This document shows, piece by piece, positions 16,851 through 25,500 of a stretch of 64,000 nucleotides of DNA (positions are counted from its first letter, which is position 1; the number at the start of each line of letters is the position of its first letter). The DNA lies in NCBI RefSeq assembly GCF_003002055.1, contig NZ_PVZF01000004.1, forward strand, positions 310,001-374,000, written 5' to 3'. Origin of the DNA: Kineococcus rhizosphaerae. Lineage in GTDB: Bacteria > Actinomycetota > Actinomycetes > Actinomycetales > Kineococcaceae. The notes beneath the pieces were generated by a model. It saw only the letters and a program-made list of their open reading frames with translations, was not told the origin of the DNA and ran no database searches. The position numbers and the translations under genes were made by a program.

Positions 16851-17897
16851 GTGTCGCGGGTGCGGGGGACGGTGGTGCAGCAGACTGCGGGGGTGGTCGA
16901 TCGCGACGCGCGCCTGCGCCTGCCCGCCGGGCGACCGGTCTCGCCCCTGCGCGCCATCGCGCTGCGGCTCGGGCTCGCCCTGCTGCTCGTGGTGGTCTGC
17001 TGGGCCGTCGTCGTCCTCGAGCGCGACGGGTACCGCGACGGGGCCGACGGGACGCTGTCGGTGCTGGACGCGCTCTACTACACGACGGTGACGCTCTCCA
17101 CGACCGGCTACGGCGACATCGTCCCCGTCACCGACGGCGCGCGGCTCGTCAACGCCCTGTTCGTCACGCCGGTGCGGATCCTCTTCGTCGTGATCCTCGT
17201 CGGCACCACCATCCAGGCGCTCACCGAGCGCTCCCGCAAGGAGTTCCGCCTCGCGCGCTGGAGGGCCCGCATGCACGACCACGTCCTGGTCCTGGGGTAC
17301 GGCACGAAGGGCCGCAACGCGGTCCGGGAGCTGCGCCTGAAGGGGACCCCGCCCGACCGGATCCTCGTCGTGGACCGCAACCCCGGGGCGACCGCCGACG
17401 CCTCCCGCGACGGCTACCTGTGCGTGACGGGCGACGTGACGCGCTCGGACACGTTCGTCACGGCGCTGGCCGAGCGGGCGCGCACGGTCGTCGTGGCCGT
17501 CGACCGCGACGACACGGCCATCCTGGCCACCCTCGCCCTGCGCCGCCTCAACCCGCGCGCCACGGTCGTGGCCACGGCCCGCGAGGTCGAGCACGCGGAC
17601 CTGCTGCGCCAGTCCGGGGCGGACTCGGTGGTGGTGACCTCGGAGACGACGGGACGGCTGCTGGGCCTGGCCGCGGGCAGCCCGGCGTCCGTGGAGGTCG
17701 TCGAGGACCTCGTGTCCTTCGGCACCGGCCTGGACCTGACCGAGCGGGTGGTCGAGGCCGGGGAGGTGGGGGCGGCGCCGGGGTCTCTGGGCTTCCCCGT
17801 GCTGGCGGTCGTGCGGGAGGGTCGGACCCTGCTGTTCCACGAGGTCGCGGCGCTGCAGCACGGGGACCGGCTGCTGCTCGTCACCGGCCGGAGCTGA
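16851..17897 (+). CDS. Potassium channel with TrkA-N regulatory domain
   Basis: A 348-residue protein. Two membrane helices (ALRLGLALLLVVVCWAVVV and a second after residue 95) flank a pore loop with the selectivity filter TTGYGD. A cytosolic RCK/TrkA-N Rossmann domain starts at HVLVLGYGTKGRNAVRELRL, and a TrkA-C-like end follows. This is the simple MthK/Kch-type channel layout. The GTG start at 16851 is 48 bp from the divergent TM2 gene. Confidence 0.93.
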   Translation: MSRVRGTVVQQTAGVVDRDARLRLPAGRPVSPLRAIALRLGLALLLVVVCWAVVVLERDGYRDGADGTLSVLDALYYTTVTLSTTGYGDIVPVTDGARLVNALFVTPVRILFVVILVGTTIQALTERSRKEFRLARWRARMHDHVLVLGYGTKGRNAVRELRLKGTPPDRILVVDRNPGATADASRDGYLCVTGDVTRSDTFVTALAERARTVVVAVDRDDTAILATLALRRLNPRATVVATAREVEHADLLRQSGADSVVVTSETTGRLLGLAAGSPASVEVVEDLVSFGTGLDLTERVVEAGEVGAAPGSLGFPVLAVVREGRTLLFHEVAALQHGDRLLLVTGRS

Positions 17898-17925
17898 CCT
17901 GCCAGGACACCACCGAGGAGGAACC

Positions 17926-18480
17926 GTGCGCGCCGTGACCTGTTCCCTGGCCGTCTCGATCGACGGCTTCGTCGCCGGCCCGGACGGCGACTTCGACTGG
18001 GCCGACCCGGACGAGGAGTTGTTCCGCTTCGCCACCGACGAGGTGCGGGGCCTGGGCGTCCACCTGCTCGGCCGCCGCCTGCACGAGGCGATGCTCTACT
18101 GGCAGGACCCGCCCGAGCCGCTGGGCGCGCTGGAGCAGGAGTTCGCCCGGGTCTGGAACGCGCTGCCGAAGGTGGTGTTCTCCTCCACGCTCACGCACGT
18201 CGACGCCCCCGCCCGGCTGGCCACCGGCTCCCTGGCCGAGGAGGTCGCCGGGCTGCGGGAGCAGGACGGCCCCGGGAACGTCGGGATCGGCGGCGCCACC
18301 CTCGCGGTCGCCGCGGCCGAGGCGGACCTGATCGACGAGTACCGGCTGCGTGTCTACCCGGTGCTCACCGGCGGGGGAACGCCCTTGTTCCCCGCCGACG
18401 GCCGGCGCCGGGACTTCACGCTCAGGCAGGCGCGCACGTTCGCCTCGGGCGTGCAGTTCCTGCACTACGTCAGACGTTGA
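17926..18480 (+). CDS. Dihydrofolate reductase family protein (RibD C-terminal-like)
   Basis: A 184-residue protein starting MRAVTCSLAVSIDGFVAGPD, the typical opening of the RibD-C/DHFR-like reductase family. Also present are VHLLGRRLHEAMLYW, NVGIGGATLAVAAAEADLID and YRLRVYPVLTGGGTPLF. Substrate is unknown. GTG 17926 has an AGGAGGAACC site, and the gene lies 28 bp after the channel gene. Its last codons lie inside a 16-bp tandem repeat shared with the end of the opposing permease gene. Confidence 0.9.
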   Translation: MRAVTCSLAVSIDGFVAGPDGDFDWADPDEELFRFATDEVRGLGVHLLGRRLHEAMLYWQDPPEPLGALEQEFARVWNALPKVVFSSTLTHVDAPARLATGSLAEEVAGLREQDGPGNVGIGGATLAVAAAEADLIDEYRLRVYPVLTGGGTPLFPADGRRRDFTLRQARTFASGVQFLHYVRR

Positions 18481-18512
18481 TCACGTCAGACGCTGATCGC
18501 GTCAGACGCTGA
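18468..18512. repeat. 16-bp tandem repeat joining two convergent gene ends
   Basis: Units CGTCAGACGTTGATCA (18468-18483) and CGTCAGACGCTGATCG (18484-18499) are followed by a partial unit CGTCAGACGCTGA (18500-18512). The first unit supplies the last codons and stop of the reductase-like gene. The last unit supplies the C-terminus and stop of the permease gene on the other strand. Confidence 0.85.
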
Positions 18513-19773
18513 CGGTCCCCCGCGCCCGGCCCACGACCCGCATGAGGTGGTAGGTGACGATCGCCGCGACCGTCCCGAGCGCGATGCCGGCGAACGTCAG
18601 CCCGCCCGAGGTGGTGAACGTGTAGTTCGCGATGCCCACGATGAGCGCGACGGCGGCCGTCGTGAGGTTCACCGGGTCGGAGAAGTCGACCTTGTTCTGC
18701 ACCCAGATCCGGGCGCCGAGGACGCCGATCATCCCGTAGAGCAGGGTCGCGGCGCCGCCGAGCACGCCCGGGGGGATGGACCCGACGAGCGCGCCGAACT
18801 TGGGCGAGAAGGACAGGACGAGCGCCGCGGCGGCGGCCACCCAGTAGGCGGCCGTCGAGTAGACCTTCGTCGCGGCCATGACGCCGATGTTCTCGGCGTA
18901 GGTCGTGGTCCCCGAGCCCCCGCCGAGACCGGCGAGGGTCGTGGCCAGGCCGTCGGCCAGCAGCGCCCGGCCGGCGAGCGGGTCCATGTCCCGGCCCGTC
19001 ATGGCCGCGACCGACTTCACGTGCCCGACGTTCTCGGCGACGAGGACGAACACGACGGGCAGGAAGAGCGCGAGGTCGGAGACGTCCACGCGGGGCGCGG
19101 TGAACGTCGGCAGCCCGACCCACGAGGCCTGCTCCACGGCGTCGAAGGACACCAGCCCCCGCACCGCGGCGAAGGCGTACCCCACGACGACGCCGACGAG
19201 GATCGCGAGCCGGCCCAGCAGCCCCCGGAACAGCACGCTGGTGAGCGCGATGGCGAGCAGGGTGACGACGGCCGTGACCGGGTCGGCCCGGAAGCCGGAG
19301 GTCTCGGTCGTCCCCCACGCCGCGGGTGCCAGGTTGAGCCCGATGAGCGCGACGATGGTGCCGGTCACGACGGGCGGCATGACGAGGTCGATCCACCGCG
19401 ACCCGGCGAGGTGGACGACGAGCCCGACGACCGCCAGCAGCAGACCGGTGACGAGGATCCCGCCCGTGGCCGACCCGGCGGAGCTGGCCAGGATCGGCGC
19501 GATGAACGCGAACGAGGACCCGAGGTAGCTCGGCAGCCGGTTGCGGGTGATGAGCAGGAACAGCGCGGTGCCGACCGCGGAGAAGAACAGCGTCGTGGCG
19601 ACGGGGAAACCCGTCAGCGCCGGGACGAGGACCGTCGAGCCGAACATGGCGACGACGTGCTGCAGCCCGATGCCCACCGTGCGCGGCCACGCGAGCCGCT
19701 CGTCGGGGGCGACCACCTCGCCCGGCGAGACCGCCCGTCCGTCACCGTGCACTCGCCAACCCGAACCCGCCAC
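18502..19773 (-). CDS. Uracil/xanthine permease (NCS2 family)
   Basis: A 423-residue membrane protein with about 12-14 hydrophobic segments. Recognisable parts are GIGLQHVVAMFGSTVLVPAL, LPSYLGSSFAFIAPILA, AENVGHVKSVAAMTGRDMDP and SGTTTYAENIGVMAATKVYS, diagnostic of the NCS2 nucleobase:cation symporters such as UraA. The frame extends further upstream, but GTG 19773 has an AGAGGGGAAC site and gives the family length. Substrate (uracil or xanthine) is inferred from the family; a uracil salvage enzyme gene (upp) is about 15 kb away. Confidence 0.93.
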   Translation of the reverse strand: MAGSGWRVHGDGRAVSPGEVVAPDERLAWPRTVGIGLQHVVAMFGSTVLVPALTGFPVATTLFFSAVGTALFLLITRNRLPSYLGSSFAFIAPILASSAGSATGGILVTGLLLAVVGLVVHLAGSRWIDLVMPPVVTGTIVALIGLNLAPAAWGTTETSGFRADPVTAVVTLLAIALTSVLFRGLLGRLAILVGVVVGYAFAAVRGLVSFDAVEQASWVGLPTFTAPRVDVSDLALFLPVVFVLVAENVGHVKSVAAMTGRDMDPLAGRALLADGLATTLAGLGGGSGTTTYAENIGVMAATKVYSTAAYWVAAAAALVLSFSPKFGALVGSIPPGVLGGAATLLYGMIGVLGARIWVQNKVDFSDPVNLTTAAVALIVGIANYTFTTSGGLTFAGIALGTVAAIVTYHLMRVVGRARGTVSV

Positions 19774-20021
19774 GGACGTTCCCCTCTGCTGCGCGACGTC
19801 CGGCGACCACCGGACCGTCGGGAAGGGTAGCCGTCGGGAGGAGGGCTCCACTGCGCGACGGGTGACGGACAACTGCTGCGTCCGGGTGGAGGTTCCCGGT
19901 CGCAGGTCACAACCGGGTCACGAACCTCCCGGACCGGGGGGAACAGGTATATGTTTTGGGGCACAACTTACCCCCGGCGCCATCGGACGACCCCGGGGGA
20001 CCACGATGCGAAGGGGCATCC
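19774..20021. promoter_or_regulatory. Divergent promoter region, permease / sugar ABC operon
   Basis: About 250 bp between divergent genes. For the sugar operon, TATATG (19948-19953) in GGTATATGTTTTGGGGC is a plausible -10 box, about 70 bp before the start at 20022. I looked for a ROK-type A+T-rich operator palindrome and saw none. Confidence 0.4.
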
Positions 20022-21119
20022 ATGCGCGTTCGATCCTCCGTCCTGCTCGCGTCCGGCGTCGCCGGCCTGCTCCTCGTGTCGGCCTGCGGCAGCGGCGGCG
20101 ACACGGGAACCTCCAGCGACGGCGCCAGCAGCGGCAGCAAGGGGGGTGCCGCCGAGGTCGGCGTCATCCTGCCCGACACGAAGTCCTCGGCCCGGTGGGA
20201 GTCCTTCGACCGCCCGCTCCTGCAGAAGGCGTTCGAGGCGGCCGGCGTGAAGGCCGACATCCAGAACGCCCAGGGCGACGCGTCGAACATGCAGACCATC
20301 GCCGACCAGATGCTCACCGAGGGCGTCAAGGTCCTGGCCATCGTCAACCTCGACTCCGACTCCGGCGCCGCGATCGAGGCCAAGGCCAAGAAGCAGGGCG
20401 TCCAGACCATCGACTACGACCGCCTCACCCTGGGCGGTTCGGCCGACTACTACGTCTCCTTCGACAACACCAAGGTCGGCCAGGAGCAGGGCCAGGGCCT
20501 GGCCGGGTGCCTGGGCGGGGGCGACAAGAACATCGTCTACCTCAACGGCTCCCCCACCGACAACAACGCCACCCAGTTCTCCAAGGGCGCCCACAGCGTC
20601 CTGGACCCGATGACCAACTACAAGGTCGTCGCCGAGCAGTCCGTGCCCGACTGGGACAACCAGCAGGCCGCCACCATCTTCGAGCAGATGCTGACCCAGC
20701 AGGGCGGCAAGATCGACGGCGTCCTCGCCGCCAACGACGGCCTCGGCAACGCCGCGATCTCCATCCTCGCCAAGAACGGTCTGGCCGGGAAGGTCCCGGT
20801 GACCGGCCAGGACGCCACCACCCAGGGTCTGCAGAACATCCTCGCCAAGACCCAGTGCATGACCGTCTACAAGCCCGTCGACCAGGAGGCCAAGGCCCTG
20901 TCCGACATCGCGATCGCGCTCATCAAGGGCGACACGCCCAAGACGACCGGGACCGTCGAGGACACCACCGGCAAGCGCGACGTGAAGTCCATCCTGCTCG
21001 ACCCGCAGCTCATCACCCGCGACAAGGTCAAGAGCGTCGTCGACGCCGGTTTCGTCAAGGCGAGCGACGTGTGCACCGGAGACTTCGCCGCCGACTGCAC
21101 CGAACTCGGCATCTCCTGA
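20022..21119 (+). CDS. Sugar ABC transporter substrate-binding lipoprotein, xylose-type
   Basis: A 365-residue lipoprotein: signal MRVRSSVLLASGVAGLLLV ends in the lipobox VSAC. The mature part has VGVILPDTKSSARWESFD, DQMLTEGVKVLAIVNLDSDS and TIDYDRLTLGGSADYYVSFD, strongly like the xylose-binding protein XylF of the periplasmic-binding-protein type 1 fold. ATG 20022 follows AAGGGGC. It delivers a pentose or related sugar to the permease encoded two genes on; the sugar is inferred. Confidence 0.93.
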   Translation: MRVRSSVLLASGVAGLLLVSACGSGGDTGTSSDGASSGSKGGAAEVGVILPDTKSSARWESFDRPLLQKAFEAAGVKADIQNAQGDASNMQTIADQMLTEGVKVLAIVNLDSDSGAAIEAKAKKQGVQTIDYDRLTLGGSADYYVSFDNTKVGQEQGQGLAGCLGGGDKNIVYLNGSPTDNNATQFSKGAHSVLDPMTNYKVVAEQSVPDWDNQQAATIFEQMLTQQGGKIDGVLAANDGLGNAAISILAKNGLAGKVPVTGQDATTQGLQNILAKTQCMTVYKPVDQEAKALSDIAIALIKGDTPKTTGTVEDTTGKRDVKSILLDPQLITRDKVKSVVDAGFVKASDVCTGDFAADCTELGIS

Positions 21120-21203
21120 CCCGACCCCGAACCACCGGGAACCCCGCCCCAGGGGTTCCCGGTGCTCGGCACGTCCAGAACCCCGACGTCCCCGAGGAAG
21201 ATG

Positions 21204-22001
21204 ATGACTGACGCAACCGGTCCCGGCGCAGCCCCCCTGCTGTCGCTGCGCGGGATCGACAAGAGCTTCGGCGCGGTCCAGGTCCTGCACGGCGTCGACC
21301 TCGACGTCCGCGCCGGCGAGGTCACCGCGCTCGTCGGCGACAACGGCGCCGGCAAGTCCACGCTCGTGAAGTGCATCGCGGGCATCTACACCATCGACGC
21401 CGGCGAGTACCGGTTCGAGGGCCGCGACGTGCACATCACCGGCCCGCGCGACACCGCGGAACTGGGCATCGAGGTCGTGTACCAGGACCTCGCGCTGTGC
21501 GACAACCTCGACATCGTCCAGAACATGTTCCTGGGCCGCGAGAAGCGCCGCGGCATCCTGCTCGACGAACCCACGATGGAGGAACTGGCCCGCCAGACCC
21601 TGGCGAGCCTGTCCGTCCGCACGGTGCGCTCGGTGCGTCAGCAGGTCTCCAGCCTGTCCGGCGGTCAGCGCCAGACCGTCGCCATCGCCAAGGCCGTCCT
21701 GTGGAACTCCCGGGTGGTCCTGCTCGACGAACCCACCGCCGCCCTCGGCGTGGCCCAGACCCGTCAGGTCCTCGACCTCGTGCGCCGCCTCGCCGACAAC
21801 GGCCTGGGCGTCGTCCTCATCTCGCACAACCTCAGCGACGTCTTCGAGGTCGCCGACAACATCACCGCCCTGTACCTGGGCCGCTCCGCCGCGACGGTGA
21901 GGACCCGCGACGTCACGAGCAGCCAGGTCGTCGAACTCATCACCACGGGACGCTCGGGCGACCTCGGCCTGGCCCCGGCCACCGCGTCGGCCCCGGTCTG
22001 A
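21204..22001 (+). CDS. Sugar ABC transporter ATP-binding protein (single domain)
   Basis: A 265-residue ATPase with Walker A GDNGAGKSTLVKC, Q-loop VVYQDLALCDNL, signature SLSGGQRQTVAIAKA and Walker B VVLLDEPTAALG. Sugar-importer ATPases such as XylG and RbsA usually have two fused domains of about 500 residues; this one has a single domain, like FrcA. It would act as a homodimer with the permease that follows 26 bp later. ATG 21204 is preferred over ATG 21201 because of the CGAGGAAG site. Confidence 0.93.
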   Translation: MTDATGPGAAPLLSLRGIDKSFGAVQVLHGVDLDVRAGEVTALVGDNGAGKSTLVKCIAGIYTIDAGEYRFEGRDVHITGPRDTAELGIEVVYQDLALCDNLDIVQNMFLGREKRRGILLDEPTMEELARQTLASLSVRTVRSVRQQVSSLSGGQRQTVAIAKAVLWNSRVVLLDEPTAALGVAQTRQVLDLVRRLADNGLGVVLISHNLSDVFEVADNITALYLGRSAATVRTRDVTSSQVVELITTGRSGDLGLAPATASAPV

Positions 22002-22027
22002 CCGACCCGGTCCACGAAGGAGAAACC

Positions 22028-23368
22028 ATGTCGACCACTCCCGGAGACGGTTCGGGAACGACCCAGTTCACCCAGCCCGAGACCAGCGAGGCCGAGCGCA
22101 TCCGCGAACTCGCCCGCGCCACCGCGCAGGGCGGCAGCCCCCTGGAGCACGCCGCCCCCGAACCCACGTTCCGCGAGGGCGTCCAGGCCTACGTCGCCCG
22201 CCTGCGCGGCGGCGACATCGGGTCCCTGCCGGCCATCGCCGGTCTCGTCGTGCTGTTCGTGCTGTTCTCCGCGCTGCGGCCGGACACCTTCCCCACCCCC
22301 GGGAACATCGCCAACCTGCTCGTCCAGGCGTCCTCGATCATCGTGCTCGCGATGGGCCTGACGTTCGTCCTGCTGCTCGGCGACATCGACCTGTCCGCCG
22401 GTGTCGCGGGCGCCGCCTCGGCGGCCGTCATGGCCATCGCGCTGCGCGACGGCGGCGTCAACTGGCTCGTCGGCCTGCTCGCCGCGCTGCTCACGGGCCT
22501 GGTGCTCGGGACCCTCATCGGGTTGCTCGTCTCCCGGGTGGGGATCCCCTCGTTCGTCGTGACCCTGGCGTTCTTCCTCGGCATCCAGGGCATCACGCTG
22601 CGCCTCATCGGCGAGGGCGGCACCATCGCCGTCCGCAACGAGACCATCGTCGCGATCGCGAACTCGAACATGCCCGTCGGGCTGGGCTGGGCCCTGACGA
22701 TCCTGGCCGTCGTGGCCTTCGCGGCCGTCAGCCTGGGCCGCTGGGCCGGTCAGCGCCGCCGCGGGCTGTCCCGCGACAACCTCGGCGTCGTCGTCGCGCG
22801 GCTCGTCGTCGTCGCCGTGCTGCTGGTCGTCGTGACGGCGATCCTCAGCCAGAACCGCGCCCGCGTGGCCAGCATCCACCTGGCCGGGATCCCCTACTCG
22901 GTGCCGATCATCGCCGTGCTGCTCGTCCTGCTGACGATCGTCCTGGGCCGCACCACGTACGGCCGGCACGTGTACGCCGTCGGCGGCAACCCCGAAGCCG
23001 CGCGCCGCGCGGGCATCTCGGTCCGCGGGATCCGCATCTCGGTGTTCATGATCGGCTCGACGCTGGCCGCGCTGTCCGGCGTCATCGACGCCTCGCGGCT
23101 GAACTCCGTCGCCCCCGGGTCCGGTGGCGCGAACACGCTGCTGCTCGGCGTGGGCGCCGCGGTCATCGGCGGCACCAGCCTCTTCGGCGGCAAGGGGCGC
23201 GTCTCGAACGCCGTCATCGGTGGTCTGGTCATCGCCGCCATCGCCAACGGCCTGGGCCTGCTCAACCAGGCCCAGTACGTGAACTACCTCGTCACGGGCG
23301 CGGTGCTGCTGCTGGCCGCCACCGTCGACGCCGTCTCGCGCCGTCGCCGGGCGTCCTCGGCGGTCTGA
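22028..23368 (+). CDS. Sugar ABC transporter permease, XylH-like
   Basis: A 446-residue membrane protein with a 60-residue hydrophilic N-terminus and about 10-12 hydrophobic segments. LLGDIDLSAGVAGAASAAVM and GIPSFVVTLAFFLGIQGITL, then YAVGGNPEAARRAGISV and LLGVGAAVIGGTSLFGGKG, are hallmarks of the BPD_transp_2 ribose/xylose permeases. The start ATG has a GAAGGAGAAACC site. Third gene of the sugar operon. Confidence 0.94.
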   Translation: MSTTPGDGSGTTQFTQPETSEAERIRELARATAQGGSPLEHAAPEPTFREGVQAYVARLRGGDIGSLPAIAGLVVLFVLFSALRPDTFPTPGNIANLLVQASSIIVLAMGLTFVLLLGDIDLSAGVAGAASAAVMAIALRDGGVNWLVGLLAALLTGLVLGTLIGLLVSRVGIPSFVVTLAFFLGIQGITLRLIGEGGTIAVRNETIVAIANSNMPVGLGWALTILAVVAFAAVSLGRWAGQRRRGLSRDNLGVVVARLVVVAVLLVVVTAILSQNRARVASIHLAGIPYSVPIIAVLLVLLTIVLGRTTYGRHVYAVGGNPEAARRAGISVRGIRISVFMIGSTLAALSGVIDASRLNSVAPGSGGANTLLLGVGAAVIGGTSLFGGKGRVSNAVIGGLVIAAIANGLGLLNQAQYVNYLVTGAVLLLAATVDAVSRRRRASSAV

Positions 23369-23410
23369 GCACCGCACGGGCACCGGTTTCGGCACGAGAG
23401 GATCACGGGC

Positions 23411-24667
23411 GTGGGCGAGGTGGTGGCGGGCGCGCGGGGACGCGGGACGGAGGACGTGCGGCGGCACAACCTCGCCGCCCTCCTCGGCCTCGTCCACGCC
23501 GGCGGCGCCACCACCCGCGCCGAGGTGACCCGGCAGCTGGAGCTGAACCGCTCGACGATCGGCGGCCTCGTCGGGACCCTCGTCGAGGCCGGCCTCGTCG
23601 TCGAGCGGCTGCCGGCCGCCGACGCCACCTCCGGCCGGGTGGGACGGCCGTCGCTGGAGGTCCGGGCCCGCGAGGGCGGGGCGGAGGTGCTCGCGGGGTA
23701 CGTCGACGTCCACGAGCTGCAAGTGCTGCGCGTGGGCCTGGGCGGCACCGTCGCGGGCCGGCGCACGATCGCCCTGGCCTCGCCGCCGGACCCCGAGACG
23801 GCGGCCGACCTGTTCGCCGACACCGCCGCGGACCTGCTCGCCGTCGGGCCCCCCGACGTCGTCGTGGGGGTCGGGCTGGCGGTGCCCGGCACCGTCCGCA
23901 CCGAGGACGGCAGCGTCGCCTACGCCCCGAACCTCGGCTGGGACGACGCCCCGTTCGGCGACCGCGCGGCGAAGTCGCTGACCGAGCGGACCGGCCGCCG
24001 GGTGCGCGTCGACGTCGCCAACGACGCCGACCTCGGGCTGCTCGCCGAACACCGGCGGGGCGCGGCGGTGGGGCTGACCGACGTCGTCTACCTCTGCGGC
24101 ACCTACGGCCTCGGCGGCGGCGTCCTCACCGGCGGCCACCCGCTGACGGGCAAGCGGGGTTTCGCGGGCGAGGTCGGGCACATGGGCGTCGACCCCGACG
24201 GCCGTCCCTGCCGCTGCGGCAGCCGGGGGTGCTGGGAGAGCGAGACCCTGGCCTCGGCGTGGGCCCAGCCCTTCGACCTCGACGAGAACGCGGCCGACAT
24301 CGTCGACCTCGTGCTGCAGCGGCTGGGCTCGGGCGGGGTCGTCTCGCGCCGCACGCGCGACAAGCTGTCCCGCGCCTTCGCGCGGGGGCTGGCGAACATG
24401 GTCCACCTGTTCGACCCGCAGGCCATCGTCCTCGGCGACGGGTTGTGGCGGGACCTGTGGCCCGCGCTGGCCGACGACGTGCTGCCGTGGGTGGACCGGT
24501 TCGTGATGCCCGCCATGCGGGCCGGGGTCGAGGTGCGCGGTTCGGCGCTGGGCCGCGACTCGACGGTCCTGGGCGCGGCGGAACTGGCGTTCGCGCCGCT
24601 GCTGGACGACCCGCTGGGAGTGCTCGCCGGTCAGGCGTCCTCTCAGTCGCCCGCCCGGTCGTCGTGA
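23411..24667 (+). CDS. ROK family transcriptional regulator
   Basis: A 418-residue protein with an N-terminal winged helix (HNLAALLGLVHAGGATTRAE, LELNRSTIGGLVGTLVEAGL) and a ROK sugar-kinase-like domain. The ROK zinc motif is CRCGSRGCWES and the glycine-rich segment is LCGTYGLGGGVLTGG. It lies 42 bp after the permease and very likely controls the sugar operon in response to its substrate, as XylR/NagC-type ROK repressors do. The C-terminal 25 bp overlap a small opposing gene. Confidence 0.93.
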   Translation: MGEVVAGARGRGTEDVRRHNLAALLGLVHAGGATTRAEVTRQLELNRSTIGGLVGTLVEAGLVVERLPAADATSGRVGRPSLEVRAREGGAEVLAGYVDVHELQVLRVGLGGTVAGRRTIALASPPDPETAADLFADTAADLLAVGPPDVVVGVGLAVPGTVRTEDGSVAYAPNLGWDDAPFGDRAAKSLTERTGRRVRVDVANDADLGLLAEHRRGAAVGLTDVVYLCGTYGLGGGVLTGGHPLTGKRGFAGEVGHMGVDPDGRPCRCGSRGCWESETLASAWAQPFDLDENAADIVDLVLQRLGSGGVVSRRTRDKLSRAFARGLANMVHLFDPQAIVLGDGLWRDLWPALADDVLPWVDRFVMPAMRAGVEVRGSALGRDSTVLGAAELAFAPLLDDPLGVLAGQASSQSPARSS

Positions 24668-24798
24668 GACCCGCCGCGGAACTCGTCCCGCAGCGTGCGG
24701 GGGTCGGCGTCGCGCAGCGCGGACCCCGAACCCCGGATCCGGCGGTAGGCCAGGAAGGCCACGACCGCGAGCACGACGACGATCAGCAGGTACTTCAC
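24643..24798 (-). CDS. Small single-span membrane protein (51 aa)
   Basis: GTG start at 24798. The protein opens MKYLLIVVVLAVVAFLAYRR, one membrane segment followed by a basic stop-transfer, and ends in a charged tail (LRDADPRTLRDEF). TAGGGT lies a few bases before the start. It overlaps the last 25 bp of the ROK gene tail to tail. No family is recognised; the layout recalls the 53-residue protein at 3316-3477. Confidence 0.65.
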   Translation of the reverse strand: MKYLLIVVVLAVVAFLAYRRIRGSGSALRDADPRTLRDEFRGGSHDDRAGD

Positions 24799-24866
24799 CC
24801 CTCGACCCTACGCACCGTCGCGGCGAAAGCCCACCCGCGCAGCGCGCCCACGGCCATGCTGGGACG

Positions 24867-25463
24867 GTGCGCACCCCCCGCTGGACCCCCGCCGCCCTCG
24901 TGCTGATCGCGACGGTCGCCCAACTGCTCGTGGCGACGTTCGCCCGGGACCTGCCGCAGTTCGCGGGCAAGGCGTTCGGGGCGCGGCTGGTGTTCTACCC
25001 GCTGCTGATGCTGTTCGTCCCGGTCGTGTGGTTCGTGGTCCACCGGCGACGACGGGACGCCCCCTGGGCCGGTCTCACCCTCGTGATGACGCCGTTCCTG
25101 GTCGACGTCACGGGGAACACCCTGGACCTGTACGACACCGTCGTCTGGTGGGACGACCTGCTGCACTTCACCAACTGGTGCCTGCTCACGCTGGGCCTGG
25201 GCCTCGTCCTGGGCGTCGCGCGGGTGCGTCCCCGGTGGGCGCGGGCCGTCGCGACGATCGGGGGCGGGGCGCTGCTGGCGCTGCTGTGGGAGATCGGCGA
25301 GTGGTGGACGTTCATCCGGCACGGCACCGAGCTCGCCACCGCCTACGAGGACACCCTCGGCGACATGGTCCTGGGCACGGCCGGTTCCACCGTCGCCCTC
25401 GCCGTCCTCGTCCTGCTCGCCCGCCGCGCCCCCACCGCGCGCGAGGCACACCTCGCGCCCTGA
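24867..25463 (+). CDS. Membrane protein, DUF2238 (YjdF)-like
   Basis: A 198-residue membrane protein with about five hydrophobic segments. The conserved block DLYDTVVWWDDLLHFTNWCL, then WEIGEWWTFIRHGTELATAY and EDTLGDMVLGTAGS, matches the DUF2238/YjdF family of unknown function. Its last codons (AREAHLAP) and its stop lie in the left arm and loop of a dispersed inverted repeat (25444-25495). Confidence 0.85.
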   Translation: MRTPRWTPAALVLIATVAQLLVATFARDLPQFAGKAFGARLVFYPLLMLFVPVVWFVVHRRRRDAPWAGLTLVMTPFLVDVTGNTLDLYDTVVWWDDLLHFTNWCLLTLGLGLVLGVARVRPRWARAVATIGGGALLALLWEIGEWWTFIRHGTELATAYEDTLGDMVLGTAGSTVALAVLVLLARRAPTAREAHLAP

Positions 25464-25495
25464 ACCCCGGCGTGGCGAGGGCGCGAGGTGTGCCT
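25444..25495. repeat. Dispersed inverted repeat, AGGCACACCT family, copy 1
   Basis: Exact 17-bp arms (AGGCACACCTCGCGCCC at 25444-25460 and its complement at 25479-25495) around an 18-bp loop. It lies between convergent genes, supplies the stop codon of the first, and probably terminates both transcripts. Related copies lie at 29394-29462 and 56659-56729. Confidence 0.85.
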
Positions 25496-25500
25496 TCGGC

